From NCBI RefSeq assembly GCF_001612725.1, contig NZ_BDAZ01000062.1, positions 34,315-98,314 on the forward strand: a stretch of 64,000 nucleotides of DNA, in the 5' to 3' direction. The position numbers were made by a program, and so were the translations under genes. Below, one piece after another: positions 33,913-42,490 of the stretch; position 1 is the first letter of the stretch; every line of letters starts with the position of its first letter. The DNA comes from Nocardia anaemiae NBRC 100462 (GTDB lineage Bacteria; Actinomycetota; Actinomycetes; Mycobacteriales; Mycobacteriaceae). The notes below the pieces were generated by a model that saw nothing but the letters and a program-made list of their open reading frames with translations, did not search any database and was not told where the DNA came from.

Positions 33913-34820
33913 TGACTCGAGCATTGCGCAGCGATTCGGTGCGCGACAGCAGCCGGGCGACGGGCAGGCGGGTCGAAACGGTGGGCCGCCGGATGCCGGT
34001 CGGCGAGGCGATGCTGCCGTACCGGGTCATCCACCGCATCCAGCAGACGCGGGACACCGTGACGCTGCGACTGGAGCCGGTCGGTGTTGCGACACAACGT
34101 TTTCAGGCCGGTCAGTTCATGATGCTGTACAGCTTCGGTGTCGGTGAGGTCGCGATCTCGGTCAGCGGCGATCCGGCCGCGGACAGCGATGTGCTCGAAC
34201 ACACGATCCGCGCGGTCGGGGCGGTCAGCGGGGCGTTGCACGACACCGGAATCGGCGGTGTGATCGGCGTGCGCGGCCCCTTCGGCGTCGGTTGGGATCT
34301 GGCGTCGGCGGCCGGGAACGATCTGGTCATCGTCGGTGGCGGGGTCGGACTCGCACCGTTGCGCCCGGTGGTCCTCGGCGCGCTCGCCTCCCGCGCGGAC
34401 TACCGGCGCATCATTCTCGTCACCGGCGCGCGAACTCCGTCGAACATACTGTTCGGGCGCGAGCAGAACGACTGGAAGACGAATGCTTCAGTCGAAGTCC
34501 ATCAGAGCGTCGACCATCCCGAACCCGGTTGGACGGGGCGGATCGGTTTCGTCACCGAGCCGCTGGCACAACTGCGGCTGGAACCGGCCCGCACGACCGC
34601 GTTCCTCTGTGGGCCGGAACCGATGATGCGATTCTGCGCACAGACCCTGTTACGCAAGGGAATCGCCGCGACCGACATCAGGGTGGCGCTGGAACGCAAT
34701 ATGCAATGCGGGGTCGCGCGATGCGGTCACTGTCAACTCGGAACACTGCTGCTCTGTCGAGACGGCCCGGTCATCGACTACGCAGTGGCCGAACCACTAC
34801 TGGCCGTCCGGGAGTTGTGA
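33912..34820 (+). CDS. Group 3b hydrogenase gamma subunit, FAD/NAD(P)-binding with 2Fe-2S
   Basis: 302 residues. A ferredoxin-reductase-like FAD domain (RFQAGQFMMLYSFGVGEVAISVS in parts), an NAD(P) domain (DLVIVGGGVGLAPLRPVV, TGARTPSNILFGRE, FLCGPEPMMRFC) and a C-terminal dihydroorotate-dehydrogenase-electron-transfer-type 2Fe-2S site (CGVARCGHCQLGTLLLC). It exchanges electrons with NAD(P)H and passes them to the beta subunit. The start ATG at 33912 overlaps the preceding stop by one base (TGATG), and the stop overlaps the small subunit start in the same way, so the genes are tightly coupled. Confidence 0.92.
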   Translation: MTRALRSDSVRDSSRATGRRVETVGRRMPVGEAMLPYRVIHRIQQTRDTVTLRLEPVGVATQRFQAGQFMMLYSFGVGEVAISVSGDPAADSDVLEHTIRAVGAVSGALHDTGIGGVIGVRGPFGVGWDLASAAGNDLVIVGGGVGLAPLRPVVLGALASRADYRRIILVTGARTPSNILFGREQNDWKTNASVEVHQSVDHPEPGWTGRIGFVTEPLAQLRLEPARTTAFLCGPEPMMRFCAQTLLRKGIAATDIRVALERNMQCGVARCGHCQLGTLLLCRDGPVIDYAVAEPLLAVREL

Positions 34821-35593
34821 TGGATACCCCGACCCTCGCGGTATGGAAATTCACCTCGTGCGATGGCTGTCAGCTGACGCTGCTGGACTGCGAGGACGAA
34901 CTACTGACCCTGACGGCCCGGATCCGCATCACCCACTTCACCGAGGCATCCAGTGCGGTCGAGCCGGGCCCCTACGACGTATCACTGGTGGAGGGTTCGA
35001 TCACCACGCCCGACGACGCGCGCCGGATCACCGAAATCCGCGCGCAATCTCGGATTCTGGTGGCAATCGGTGCGTGCGCGACGCACGGCGGGATCCAGGC
35101 GCTACGCAATTTCGCCGACATTACCGAATTCACCTCGGTGGTCTACGCAAGCCCGGAATACATTTCGACACTTGCCACCTCGACCGCGATCTCGGAGCAC
35201 GTTCCGGTCGATTTCGAGCTGCGCGGCTGCCCGATCGACCGGCGCCAGCTACTCGATACTCTTGGTGCGTTCCTCGCGGGTCGCGCCCCCGATATTCCGA
35301 ATACCAGCGTTTGCACCGAATGCAAACGCCGCGGCACCACCTGTATATCGGTCGCCGACGGTATTCCGTGTCTGGGACCGGTCACGCAGGCCGGATGCGG
35401 TGCGCTGTGCCCGGCCTACCACCGCGGCTGCTTCGGCTGCTTCGGACCGATGGCGAAGCCCAATATCGGTGCGTTACTTCCCATTCTGCGTATCAACGGC
35501 ATGGACCAGCCCGACATCGACCGGGTTTTCACCACATACGCGGCGGCGGCACCGGCCTTCGCGGACCGGACCCGCGATGAGTCACCGCAGTAG
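34820..35593 (+). CDS. Group 3b [NiFe] hydrogenase small (delta) subunit
   Basis: 257 residues. The N-terminus reads VWKFTSCDGCQLTLLDCED, where Cys14 and Cys17 begin the proximal 4Fe-4S site; IGACATHGGIQALRN and ELRGCPIDR provide the other ligands. The C-terminal half has the cysteine-rich TQAGCGALCPAYHRGCFGCFGPM stretch. There is no Tat signal, consistent with a cytoplasmic bidirectional enzyme rather than a membrane uptake hydrogenase. It overlaps the large-subunit gene by 17 bases. Confidence 0.93.
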   Translation: MDTPTLAVWKFTSCDGCQLTLLDCEDELLTLTARIRITHFTEASSAVEPGPYDVSLVEGSITTPDDARRITEIRAQSRILVAIGACATHGGIQALRNFADITEFTSVVYASPEYISTLATSTAISEHVPVDFELRGCPIDRRQLLDTLGAFLAGRAPDIPNTSVCTECKRRGTTCISVADGIPCLGPVTQAGCGALCPAYHRGCFGCFGPMAKPNIGALLPILRINGMDQPDIDRVFTTYAAAAPAFADRTRDESPQ

Positions 35594-36869
35594 GCAATTG
35601 AAGGTCAGTTCGCTGGCCCGCGTGGAAGGCGAAGGCGCACTGCGAGTCATCGTCGCGGACGGGGTAGTCGAGCGCGCGGAGCTGAATATCTACGAACCGC
35701 CCCGATTCTTCGAGGCATTCCTGCGTGGGCGCGCCTATACCGAGCCGCCCGATATCACCGCCCGCATCTGCGGGATCTGCCCGGTGGCCTACCAGACCAG
35801 CGCGTGCAACGCGATCGAGCAAGTCTGCGGCATCAGCCTGGACGAGCCGCTGGCCGCCCTGCGACGGCTGCTGTACTGCGGTGAGTGGATCTCCAGCCAC
35901 GCCCTGCACATTCACCTGCTGCACATTCCCGATTTCCTCGGCTATCCGGACGCGATCACCCTCGCCGCCGACCACCGCGAACTCGTCGAACAGGGCCTGG
36001 CTTTGAAGAAGGCCGGGAATATGCTGCTCGAACTCATCGGCGGACGGTCGATCCATCCGATCAATGTCCGGGTGGGCGGCTTCTATTCGGTTCCCGACCG
36101 CTCCGATTTCGCCCGGGTAGCCGAACAACTGCGCCGTGCACAGGATTACGCCGTGCACACCGCCCGACGCGCCGCTGGTTTCGATTTCCCCGATGTCGAA
36201 CTCGACCACGTACTCCTCGCTGCCACCGAACCGGACCGATACGCCATCGAACGCGGCGACGTGCACACCACCGACGGCCTCCGCTTTCCCGCAGCCGAAT
36301 TCCCGGCGCACGTCACCGAGCAGCAAGTACCGCATTCCACCGCACTGCACGCGCGGCTCGACGGCAACCAGTATTTGACCGGGCCGCTGGCGAGATACAC
36401 CCTGAATTCCCGGCAGCTTTCGCCGACCGTCCGGCAGGTCGCGGCCGAGATCGGGCTGGGTGAGCAATGCCGTAACCCGTTCCGTAGCATCCTGGTTCGC
36501 GCGGTGGAGGTCGTCTACGCCGTCGACGAGGCATTGCGGCTGATCGAAGGCTACGAACGTCCGTCCCGCCCTGCCGTACCTACCGCACCCCGTGCGGGCG
36601 TCGGTCACGGTGTCAGCGAAGCGCCACGCGGATTGCTCTACCACCGATACGAGGTCGACGCCGACGGCACCGTCCGCGCCGCCACCATCATTCCGCCGAC
36701 TTCCCAGAACCAGGCCGCCATCGAGGACGATCTGCGCCGCGTCGTGGCCGCCAACCTCGCCCTCGACGACGCCGCGCTCACCACACTGTGCGAGCGCATT
36801 ATCCGCAACTACGACCCCTGCATCTCCTGCGCCGCCCACTTCCTCGATATCGACGTGGTGCACCGGTGA
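35577..36869 (+). CDS. Group 3b [NiFe] hydrogenase large (alpha) subunit
   Basis: 430 residues. The L1 motif ITARICGICPVAYQTSA puts nickel ligands at Cys65 and Cys68; L2, DPCISCAAHF, gives Cys415 and Cys418 and precedes a nine-residue tail that the maturation protease would remove after His421. SSLARVEGEG at the N-terminus is the usual large-subunit opening. Tyr replaces His in L1, as in many bacterial 3b enzymes. This is the catalytic centre, using or making H2 with NAD(P)(H). All four active-site cysteines are intact, so the enzyme should be functional. Its stop overlaps a 20-codon frame leading to the protease gene. Confidence 0.95.
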   Translation: MSHRSRQLKVSSLARVEGEGALRVIVADGVVERAELNIYEPPRFFEAFLRGRAYTEPPDITARICGICPVAYQTSACNAIEQVCGISLDEPLAALRRLLYCGEWISSHALHIHLLHIPDFLGYPDAITLAADHRELVEQGLALKKAGNMLLELIGGRSIHPINVRVGGFYSVPDRSDFARVAEQLRRAQDYAVHTARRAAGFDFPDVELDHVLLAATEPDRYAIERGDVHTTDGLRFPAAEFPAHVTEQQVPHSTALHARLDGNQYLTGPLARYTLNSRQLSPTVRQVAAEIGLGEQCRNPFRSILVRAVEVVYAVDEALRLIEGYERPSRPAVPTAPRAGVGHGVSEAPRGLLYHRYEVDADGTVRAATIIPPTSQNQAAIEDDLRRVVAANLALDDAALTTLCERIIRNYDPCISCAAHFLDIDVVHR

Positions 36870-36928
36870 ACGAGCGGATCATCGCCGTGCGCCCGCCGGA
36901 GCTCAGTGCCGACGAGGTGCGTGCATGA
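36866..36928 (+). CDS. 20-codon micro-ORF between large subunit and protease
   Basis: GTG at 36866 overlaps the large-subunit stop (GTGA) and the frame ends in a TGA that overlaps the protease ATG (ATGA at 36925-36928). The peptide VNERIIAVRPPELSADEVRA fills the only gap in the operon exactly, so it may relay ribosomes to the protease gene or be a real micropeptide. No homologue is known to me. Confidence 0.45.
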   Translation: MNERIIAVRPPELSADEVRA

Positions 36929-37416
36929 GCGGGGTGCGCGCGGTCGTCATCGGTGTCGGCAATGAATTTCGCAGTGACGACGGCGTCGGTCCCGCTGTGG
37001 CCACCGCCGTCGAGGAACTGGAGTTGCCCGGCGTATCGGTGACCCTGTGCGACGGCGAGCCAGCCGGACTGCTGGATGTGTGGGCCGATGTAGAACTCGC
37101 GATCGTGGTCGATGCGGTGCTGTGTGAACCGAGCACTCCGGGCCGCATCTGGCGCACCACCATCGACGCCTTGCGCGGCGTCACCCGTGCCGCCAGCTCA
37201 CATGCCCTCGGCGTCCCCGACGCCCTGCCATTGGGCCGAGCCCTCGGCCGAGTGCCCGGCGAACTCGTGGTCATCGCCGTTGAGGCCGCCAGCCTCGATC
37301 TAGGCGTCGGCATGTCCGAACCGGTCGCGGCCGCGGTATCGCGGGTGGTCGAAGCCGTGCTGACGGAACTGGCTCGACTGGGAATCACGACCAGGGGTGT
37401 CGGCGGTCACCTTTAG
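36925..37416 (+). CDS. Hydrogenase maturation protease (HycI/HoxW family)
   Basis: 163 residues. It opens VVIGVGNEFRSDDGVGPAVA, the family signature with the Glu and Asp that bind nickel, and has the second metal site in IVVDAVLCEPSTPG and a SSHALGVPDALPL segment containing the conserved His. It cleaves the C-terminal extension of the large subunit once nickel is inserted. It is the last gene of the hydrogenase operon and its presence supports a maturing, active enzyme. The ATG at 36925 overlaps the preceding micro-ORF stop. Confidence 0.92.
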   Translation: MSGVRAVVIGVGNEFRSDDGVGPAVATAVEELELPGVSVTLCDGEPAGLLDVWADVELAIVVDAVLCEPSTPGRIWRTTIDALRGVTRAASSHALGVPDALPLGRALGRVPGELVVIAVEAASLDLGVGMSEPVAAAVSRVVEAVLTELARLGITTRGVGGHL

Positions 37417-37438
37417 TGCCGATCGGCCCTCGAATCGA

Positions 37439-37452
37439 GGGACCAGTGGCCC
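37439..37452. promoter_or_regulatory. DosR-box-like palindrome
   Basis: GGGACCAGTGGCCC is one of the best matches in the window. It lies 67-80 bp before the ATG at 37519. Confidence 0.6.
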
Positions 37453-37518
37453 TGCCCAGGTGTGATTACCCAGCAATACGGTGGGCAGCAATGTGACCAC
37501 TCAGCAAGGCAGCAGCAA

Positions 37519-37812
37519 ATGACATTGGTGAGATCCGAGAACACCACGGCCGACGTCGAACCGACCGATGCGGTGGAGCACCTCCGACAAGACTTTCCCG
37601 CCGTTTCCGCCGAGGTACTCTCGGCCACCGTCAGCGGAGCGCAGCGAGAGCTGAACGACGTACCGGCCGGATGGCTGCCCGAACTCGCCGAACGATTGGC
37701 GTGGTGGCGTATCAGCACCGCCACAGGAACATCCCGTTCATGGACGCCGACCTCGGCTGCCAACGGCAGTTCAAGACCGTCGGCTCGCAACGGCTCCACG
37801 CTGCCGCGGTGA
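37519..37812 (+). CDS. Small three-helix-type protein, possibly truncated
   Basis: 97 residues from the ATG at 37519 (AAGGC upstream). The first 55 residues contain EHLRQDFPAVSAEVLSATVS and LPELAERLAWWR, which resemble the short three-helix dimerisation domain found in many actinobacterial stress proteins. The last 40 residues are Ser/Thr/Arg-rich low-complexity sequence, as if a frameshift around 37700 had replaced the natural end. A GTG at 37462 would extend the N-terminus. It has a strong DosR-like box upstream. The 141-bp gap after it, up to the PEP synthase stop, holds no gene. Confidence 0.5.
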   Translation: MTLVRSENTTADVEPTDAVEHLRQDFPAVSAEVLSATVSGAQRELNDVPAGWLPELAERLAWWRISTATGTSRSWTPTSAANGSSRPSARNGSTLPR

Positions 37813-37953
37813 GAACTGTGAGAGGTTGATAGGCGACTTGTCGGCCCTTGCTGATGCCGCCACCTCCGGGCAGCCGCTCTTCTGGTAGGCCGCCTCCGCA
37901 TCATCCGGCGAATGCACGCCGTGAAACACCGCGGCGCCGGGAGTCCGGAGGGG

Positions 37954-40236
37954 TCAATCCGGACGGGCCGCCAGGGCGTGGTCGAGTAACAGGCGACGTT
38001 CCGCGGCGGCGACGGCCCGGCGGGTTGCGGGGGCCGCGTCAGGGGTGACGGAGACCGAGGTAATTCCCATGCGGACAAGGTGCTCGGCGAAGTCCGGGTG
38101 ATTGGAGGGCGCCTGGCCGCAGAGCGACGACGTGATCCCGAGATGGCGAGCGGTGGTGATGATGCGGGCGATGGCGTCCAGTACGGCGGCGTCGGATTCG
38201 TCGAAGAGTTCGGCGCATTGTTCGGAGTCGCGGTCCACACCGAGCATGAGCTGGGTGAGATCGTTGCTGCCGATGGAGACACCGTCGATGCCGAGGCCGA
38301 CGTATTCGGGGAGCCAGTGCACAACGGAGGGAACCTCGGCCATGACCCACCGGTGCAGGCCACGCTGGCGGCCGAGCGGGCTCGCGTCGACGAGTTCGAG
38401 GCAGGCCTCCAGTTCCCAGCGCGTGCGGACGAACGGAATCATCAAGTGCAAGTTGGGAGTTCGTTCCCGCACGCGGGCCAGTGCGGCCAGTTCCAGTGCG
38501 AACACTTCCGGTTCGCGGATGTAGCGGTAGGCGCCGCGGTAGCCGATCATCGGATTATGTTCCACCGGTTCGTAGTTGGCGCCGCCGGTGAGGGCGCGGA
38601 ATTCGTTGGTGCGGAAGTCGGTGGCGCGGTAGATGACCGGGCGCGGCTGGAATGCCGTGGTAATGCGGTGCAGCGATTCGGCCATGCGGTCGACGAAGAG
38701 GTGTTCCTCGCCGCGGGCGATGAGCTCACGGGGGTGACGGCCGCCGAGCGCCTGGGTGAGCAGGGTTTCCGCGCGCAGCAGTCCCACACCGTCGACATCA
38801 CCGGCGGCGGCACGCTCGGCCGCTTCGGGGAGTGCGAGGTTGACGTAGACCCGAGTCGCGGTGGTTTCGGTCCCGCCGGTCACCACGACGGGCGCGGTGG
38901 TCGTCGGACTCGACTTCGGTTGTCCGGCACGGACTTCGCCCGCCGAACCGTCCACGGTGACCGTGGTGCCATCGACGAGCGTGGTGGTCGCGGTGCGCGC
39001 CCCGACTACACAGGGAACACCGAGTTCGCGGGCCACGATCGCGGCGTGACAGGTCATTCCACCGCTGTCGGTGACCACCGCGGCCGCGCGGGTGAGAGTG
39101 GGCAGCCAATCCGGGTTGGTCATCGGCGCGACCAGTACCTCGCCGTCGCGCAGTGATTGACCCTGCGCGGGCGAGGAAAGAATGCGCACCGCACCGCTCG
39201 CGCTGCCGGGTGCGGCGGCGAGGCCGCGAACCAGCACCTTCGTCGGCACCGGGGTCGCGACGGGATATTCGGCCGATCCGTCGGGCAGCGTGGTGATCGG
39301 GCGCGCCTGTACCAGCCACAGATTGTCATCGTCGAAGGCCCATTCGACATCCTGGGGCTTGCCGCCGTGATGCTCCTGCACGGCCAGTGCGAGGCGCGCG
39401 ACGGCCAGTGCCTGCTGTTCGTCCAGGACCGGGGCATCGGCCTCGGGGCCGGTCAGTTCCACCCGGCGATCCCCTTCGGGGCCCGCCACGATCGCGAAAC
39501 TCTGGTGGCCGCTGCGGGTTTCGAGCAGGGTGGGGCCTGCCGCATCGAGCAGGTAGGTGTCGGGTTCTGTCGCACCGGAGACGACGACCTCGCCTTGGCC
39601 GCGTGCGGCGTCTATGACCATCCGGTCCCGGCGTCCGGTCGCGGGGTCGGCGGTGAACGCCACGCCGGATCGCCGCGCGGTCACCATGCGCTGCACTACC
39701 ACGGCCATGACCGGGCGCTGACGCATGCCGCGCCGCGCGCGGTAGGTCACCACCCGCGGTGTGAACAGGGAAGCCCAGCAGTCGTTGACGGCCGCGAGCA
39801 GTTGCTCGTCGCCGTGCACGTTGGTGCGGGAAATGTTCATGCCCGCGAATGAGGAGGTGGCACTGTCTTCGCCGACGGCGGAGGAGCGGACGGCGACCGG
39901 AACCTGCTCGCCGAGTGCGTGATACGCGGTCAGGATAGTATCGCGAGCACCGCCGTTGAGGGCGGCTTTGTGTACGAGTGCGCGCATGCGGCGACACAAT
40001 TCGGTCACGCGCGGGGTGTCAGCGCTGGCCGCGAGCGCCTCGGACTGCAGGCGATCGAGTTCCGTGCCGTCGGGACCATTCGAGATGACCTGCTCATAGC
40101 AGGCCCGCAGGATCACGAAACCAGGTGGCACCGGCAGCTTCGCCGCCACCAGCTCGCCCAGGTTCGCCCCCTTGCCACCGGCTCGATCCGCATCGTCGAG
40201 CCGCAGCTCGTCGAATCCTGCTACGTAGTCGCCCAT
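37954..40236 (-). CDS. ppsA: Phosphoenolpyruvate synthase-like protein
   Basis: 760 residues with the three PpsA parts: an N-terminal ATP-grasp domain (GGKGANLGELVAAKLPVPPGFV, SSAVGEDSATSSFAGM), the central phosphohistidine domain (TDSGGMTCHAAIVARELGVPCVVG, His carrying phosphate) and a C-terminal TIM barrel with the active Cys in SSLCGQAPS. It converts pyruvate and ATP to PEP, AMP and phosphate, opening gluconeogenesis. I chose the ATG at 40236 since GGGAG lies five bases upstream; a GTG at 40251 is possible. A DosR-like box lies about 100 bp upstream. Placed beside pfkB, it suggests control of carbon flow in hypoxia. Confidence 0.9.
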   Translation of the reverse strand: MGDYVAGFDELRLDDADRAGGKGANLGELVAAKLPVPPGFVILRACYEQVISNGPDGTELDRLQSEALAASADTPRVTELCRRMRALVHKAALNGGARDTILTAYHALGEQVPVAVRSSAVGEDSATSSFAGMNISRTNVHGDEQLLAAVNDCWASLFTPRVVTYRARRGMRQRPVMAVVVQRMVTARRSGVAFTADPATGRRDRMVIDAARGQGEVVVSGATEPDTYLLDAAGPTLLETRSGHQSFAIVAGPEGDRRVELTGPEADAPVLDEQQALAVARLALAVQEHHGGKPQDVEWAFDDDNLWLVQARPITTLPDGSAEYPVATPVPTKVLVRGLAAAPGSASGAVRILSSPAQGQSLRDGEVLVAPMTNPDWLPTLTRAAAVVTDSGGMTCHAAIVARELGVPCVVGARTATTTLVDGTTVTVDGSAGEVRAGQPKSSPTTTAPVVVTGGTETTATRVYVNLALPEAAERAAAGDVDGVGLLRAETLLTQALGGRHPRELIARGEEHLFVDRMAESLHRITTAFQPRPVIYRATDFRTNEFRALTGGANYEPVEHNPMIGYRGAYRYIREPEVFALELAALARVRERTPNLHLMIPFVRTRWELEACLELVDASPLGRQRGLHRWVMAEVPSVVHWLPEYVGLGIDGVSIGSNDLTQLMLGVDRDSEQCAELFDESDAAVLDAIARIITTARHLGITSSLCGQAPSNHPDFAEHLVRMGITSVSVTPDAAPATRRAVAAAERRLLLDHALAARPD

Positions 40237-40329
40237 CTCGGCTCCCGTCACTTTCCGCGTCTCGAAATGTCTTTGCCCTCAACATCGCCCGGTCTGGCAG
40301 CGGCGGCTGCGACCGAAGTCGCGGGCTTG

Positions 40330-40343
40330 GGCCCAGTGGTCCC
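40330..40343. promoter_or_regulatory. DosR-box-like palindrome upstream of PEP synthase gene
   Basis: GGCCCAGTGGTCCC (one more G on the left) mirrors the site at 37439-37452. It lies 94-107 bp before the ATG at 40236 and 51 bp after the flavodoxin stop. Confidence 0.6.
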
Positions 40344-40393
40344 GAGGGCGATCTCGGCGGGAGCGTCGCTGTGCGACATCAGCTCGGCTTCGA

Positions 40394-40948
40394 CTACGAG
40401 ACAACGGTGTTCGACTGTGCGGTGGACAGGCCCAGCGATTGCGCGATGGACGTGGACCACGTACGGATGGCGGCCCAGTCGCGCAGATCGCCGTAGCGGC
40501 CGCCGCCCATCAAGCGATAGAGAATCCTTGCCTTCAGCGAGACGCCGACGTGTTCGTAGTGTCCGGAGAACGCCTGGTAGTCCCGCGGCGATATCGAGTC
40601 ACGCAGCGCGGCGATCTTCTTCGGCACGATGCGGCCGATCCGGCTGCCGATGGGCCCACCGAGCGCGGGTCCGAGGCCGACGCTGAAGAGCCAGACGTTC
40701 TTGTTCCGCAATGCCTCCCGGTGTGTTCGCACGAAGGTCACGGCGGCGGGCAGGAGCTCCATATCGTGGATCGCACTACCCAGTACGACGGTGTCGAAAC
40801 GGGACAGCTCCGGTGCGTGCTCGGCGTCGGCGAGCTCCACTTCGGCGCCTTGTTCGCCCAGCTCGGCGGCGATGAACTCCGCGATATCGCGGGTCGATCC
40901 CTTTTCGGTCGCGTATATGACCGCGATGCGAGATGCGTTCGATTCCAT
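40394..40948 (-). CDS. Flavodoxin-fold protein (HemG-like)
   Basis: 184 residues. The FMN loop IAVIYATEKGSTRDIAEFIA opens the protein, followed by FDTVVLGSAIHDMELLP and VWLFSVGLGPALGG. The C-terminal RDYQAFSGHYEHVGVSLKAR and ILYRLMGGGRYGDLRDW give it the look of the HemG/protoporphyrinogen-oxidase-type flavodoxins rather than electron-carrier flavodoxins. The start is the ATG at 40948. A near-perfect DosR-like box (41007-41020) is 59-72 bp upstream. It probably handles quinone-linked or haem-related redox under low oxygen, but the substrate is not visible. Confidence 0.83.
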   Translation of the reverse strand: MESNASRIAVIYATEKGSTRDIAEFIAAELGEQGAEVELADAEHAPELSRFDTVVLGSAIHDMELLPAAVTFVRTHREALRNKNVWLFSVGLGPALGGPIGSRIGRIVPKKIAALRDSISPRDYQAFSGHYEHVGVSLKARILYRLMGGGRYGDLRDWAAIRTWSTSIAQSLGLSTAQSNTVVS

Positions 40949-41006
40949 ACCCACAGCGTTGCGTAGGAGCCCGTCCGCTGGTGAGAGCCGTGATGCCTGT
41001 TCAGGG

Positions 41007-41020
41007 GGGACCAACGTCCC
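41007..41020. promoter_or_regulatory. Near-perfect DosR-box palindrome
   Basis: GGGACCAACGTCCC, within GGGGGACCAACGTCCCC, has complete arms on both sides. It lies 59-72 bp upstream of the flavodoxin start at 40948. Confidence 0.7.
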
Positions 41021-41144
41021 CATTCGGTACGTGCCACGTCCCGCGGAGGGGACGATGCTGATGCGTCGCCGCTGTGCTCGGCCTTCGGTCCCGAACCGGT
41101 GCGGCAGCGGCTGACGATCGCGCAGGCCAATGCGGTCGTGACGT

Positions 41145-41279
41145 CGAAGGGACTGTACCGACTTCCTGACTTTCGTCGAAAAACTCACGAAGGCAACGGG
41201 AGTGCGGATCGACGAGGACGACTACGCACACCTGGCCACCATCGGATCCTGCGTGGAATTCCTCACTGCGGCGCAGTAA
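41145..41279 (+). pseudogene. Acyl-carrier-protein relic
   Basis: A frame ending at the TAA of 41277-41279 reads TDFLTFVEKLTKATGVRI, DEDDYAHLATIGSCVEFLTA, which is the last two helices of a phosphopantetheine carrier domain. No start codon or convincing DSL/DSM serine site remains upstream, where the frame becomes meaningless before about 41140. It is the 3' fragment of a lost acyl-carrier-like gene. The remaining 40949-41336 holds only the DosR-like box. Confidence 0.55.
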
Positions 41280-41336
41280 TGAGGCGCCAGGCTGCTTGGT
41301 TCCGACAGCACACCTGTTCGAGGGGCGGCGGGGCCG

Positions 41337-42317
41337 CTATTGCCGGATCGACCAGTGCGTATGCACCTCCGCTAGCAGTTCCTCGACGGTAGTCGCCTCG
41401 AATACCTCGGTACCAGGCAGCAGGACCGTCGCCGCGGCTGCCGCGACCCCGTACTCGCAGGCGCGCACACAGTTGTCGCCGACCGCGAGACGGTAGGTCA
41501 CTCCGGCGATCAGGCTGTCGCCCGCACAGGCGTCGCTGCGCGGCGGCTGAAGGAGCACCGGCGCTGCGACCTCATGGTGCGCGGTGCGGGTGGACAGCAC
41601 GGCGCCCAGGGCGCCGACCGTGGTGATGGCGTTGCTGACCGCGCCAGCCTCGAGGACGTACTCGTTGGCGGCCCTGGCGTCGGCGAAGGTCGCGATGGGG
41701 CGGCCGATCAGGGCCGCGGCCTCCTTGCGGTCGACGCGGTTCACGAAAACCGGTTCCTGTATCACCTTCCGCAGCTGTGCTCCCGCCACGTCCAGTACGA
41801 CACGGACGCCACCAGCAGTGGCCTGCCGCACGGCCTCGGCGCAGAAATCCTCGCGGACTCCGGGCGGCATGCTTCCTGTGATGACAAGGTAGGAAAAGCG
41901 CTGCGCCATCCGGATTACGGTCGCCAGGCATCGCTGGCCATCCGCTTCGCTGAGCACCGGGCCGGGCGGCACGATGTGGTAGCTGTGCCCGGAGCGCGTC
42001 TCGGCGATGACCAAGGCTTCCCGCGTTTCCCCGTCGATCTCGATGCGTCGGTGGTCCAGCCCTTCCTCGTCGAGGAGCCGATCGAGCCGTTCGCCGATCT
42101 CCCGGCCGGAAGTGTGCAGTGCAGTCGCGCAACCACCCAGCCTGCTGATGCAGCGGGCGACGTTGATACCACCGCCGCCGCCTCGGACCGAGCACACCCG
42201 GGCCCTGTTCTTGCCCTCGCCGTACAACTGTTCCACCTCCAGACAGATGTCCACGGTCGGATTCAACGTGACGCTCAGAATCGACGACGGGGAGCGGTCT
42301 GGATCGCCGCAAGCCAT
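41337..42317 (-). CDS. pfkB: PfkB-family sugar kinase (6-phosphofructokinase 2-like)
   Basis: 326 residues of the ribokinase fold. VTLNPTVDICLEVEQL opens the domain, SVRGGGGGINVARCISRLGG is the substrate-binding glycine motif and DACAGDSLIAGVTYRLA holds the catalytic Asp (the first Gly of GAGD is Cys here). PfkB (Rv2029c) is a DosR-regulon phosphofructokinase; tagatose or other phosphosugars cannot be excluded. The ATG at 42317 (MACGDP) is the likely start, with TTG 42359 as an alternative. Weak DosR-like sites lie in the divergent region shared with the WS/DGAT gene. Confidence 0.85.
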   Translation of the reverse strand: MACGDPDRSPSSILSVTLNPTVDICLEVEQLYGEGKNRARVCSVRGGGGGINVARCISRLGGCATALHTSGREIGERLDRLLDEEGLDHRRIEIDGETREALVIAETRSGHSYHIVPPGPVLSEADGQRCLATVIRMAQRFSYLVITGSMPPGVREDFCAEAVRQATAGGVRVVLDVAGAQLRKVIQEPVFVNRVDRKEAAALIGRPIATFADARAANEYVLEAGAVSNAITTVGALGAVLSTRTAHHEVAAPVLLQPPRSDACAGDSLIAGVTYRLAVGDNCVRACEYGVAAAAATVLLPGTEVFEATTVEELLAEVHTHWSIRQ

Positions 42318-42375
42318 ATCTATCAAGGTCCACCGATGTCGGTGTGGGACATAGGGCAATTTGGCGCTTCGACTG

Positions 42376-42389
42376 TCGACCTTTGTCTC
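42376..42389. promoter_or_regulatory. Possible DosR-like site in pfkB/WS-DGAT divergent region
   Basis: TCGACCTTTGTCTC keeps GACC and GTC elements; a second weak site, GGGCAATTTGGCGC, is at 42354-42367. They lie 37-72 bp from the pfkB start and about 100-140 bp from the WS/DGAT start. Confidence 0.35.
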
Positions 42390-42490
42390 TCACCCCTAGC
42401 GGTACGAGCGCGTGAGGATTATCGAGTGGCAGTGCCAGACTGTCCCATCCCGGGTACCGGCTGCCACCATCGATCCATTCGAGGTTGATC

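Noticed and set aside
35529..36863. 444-codon minus-strand frame opposite the hydrogenase large subunit
   Set aside because: Antisense mirror of a gene with intact nickel ligands; no family features.
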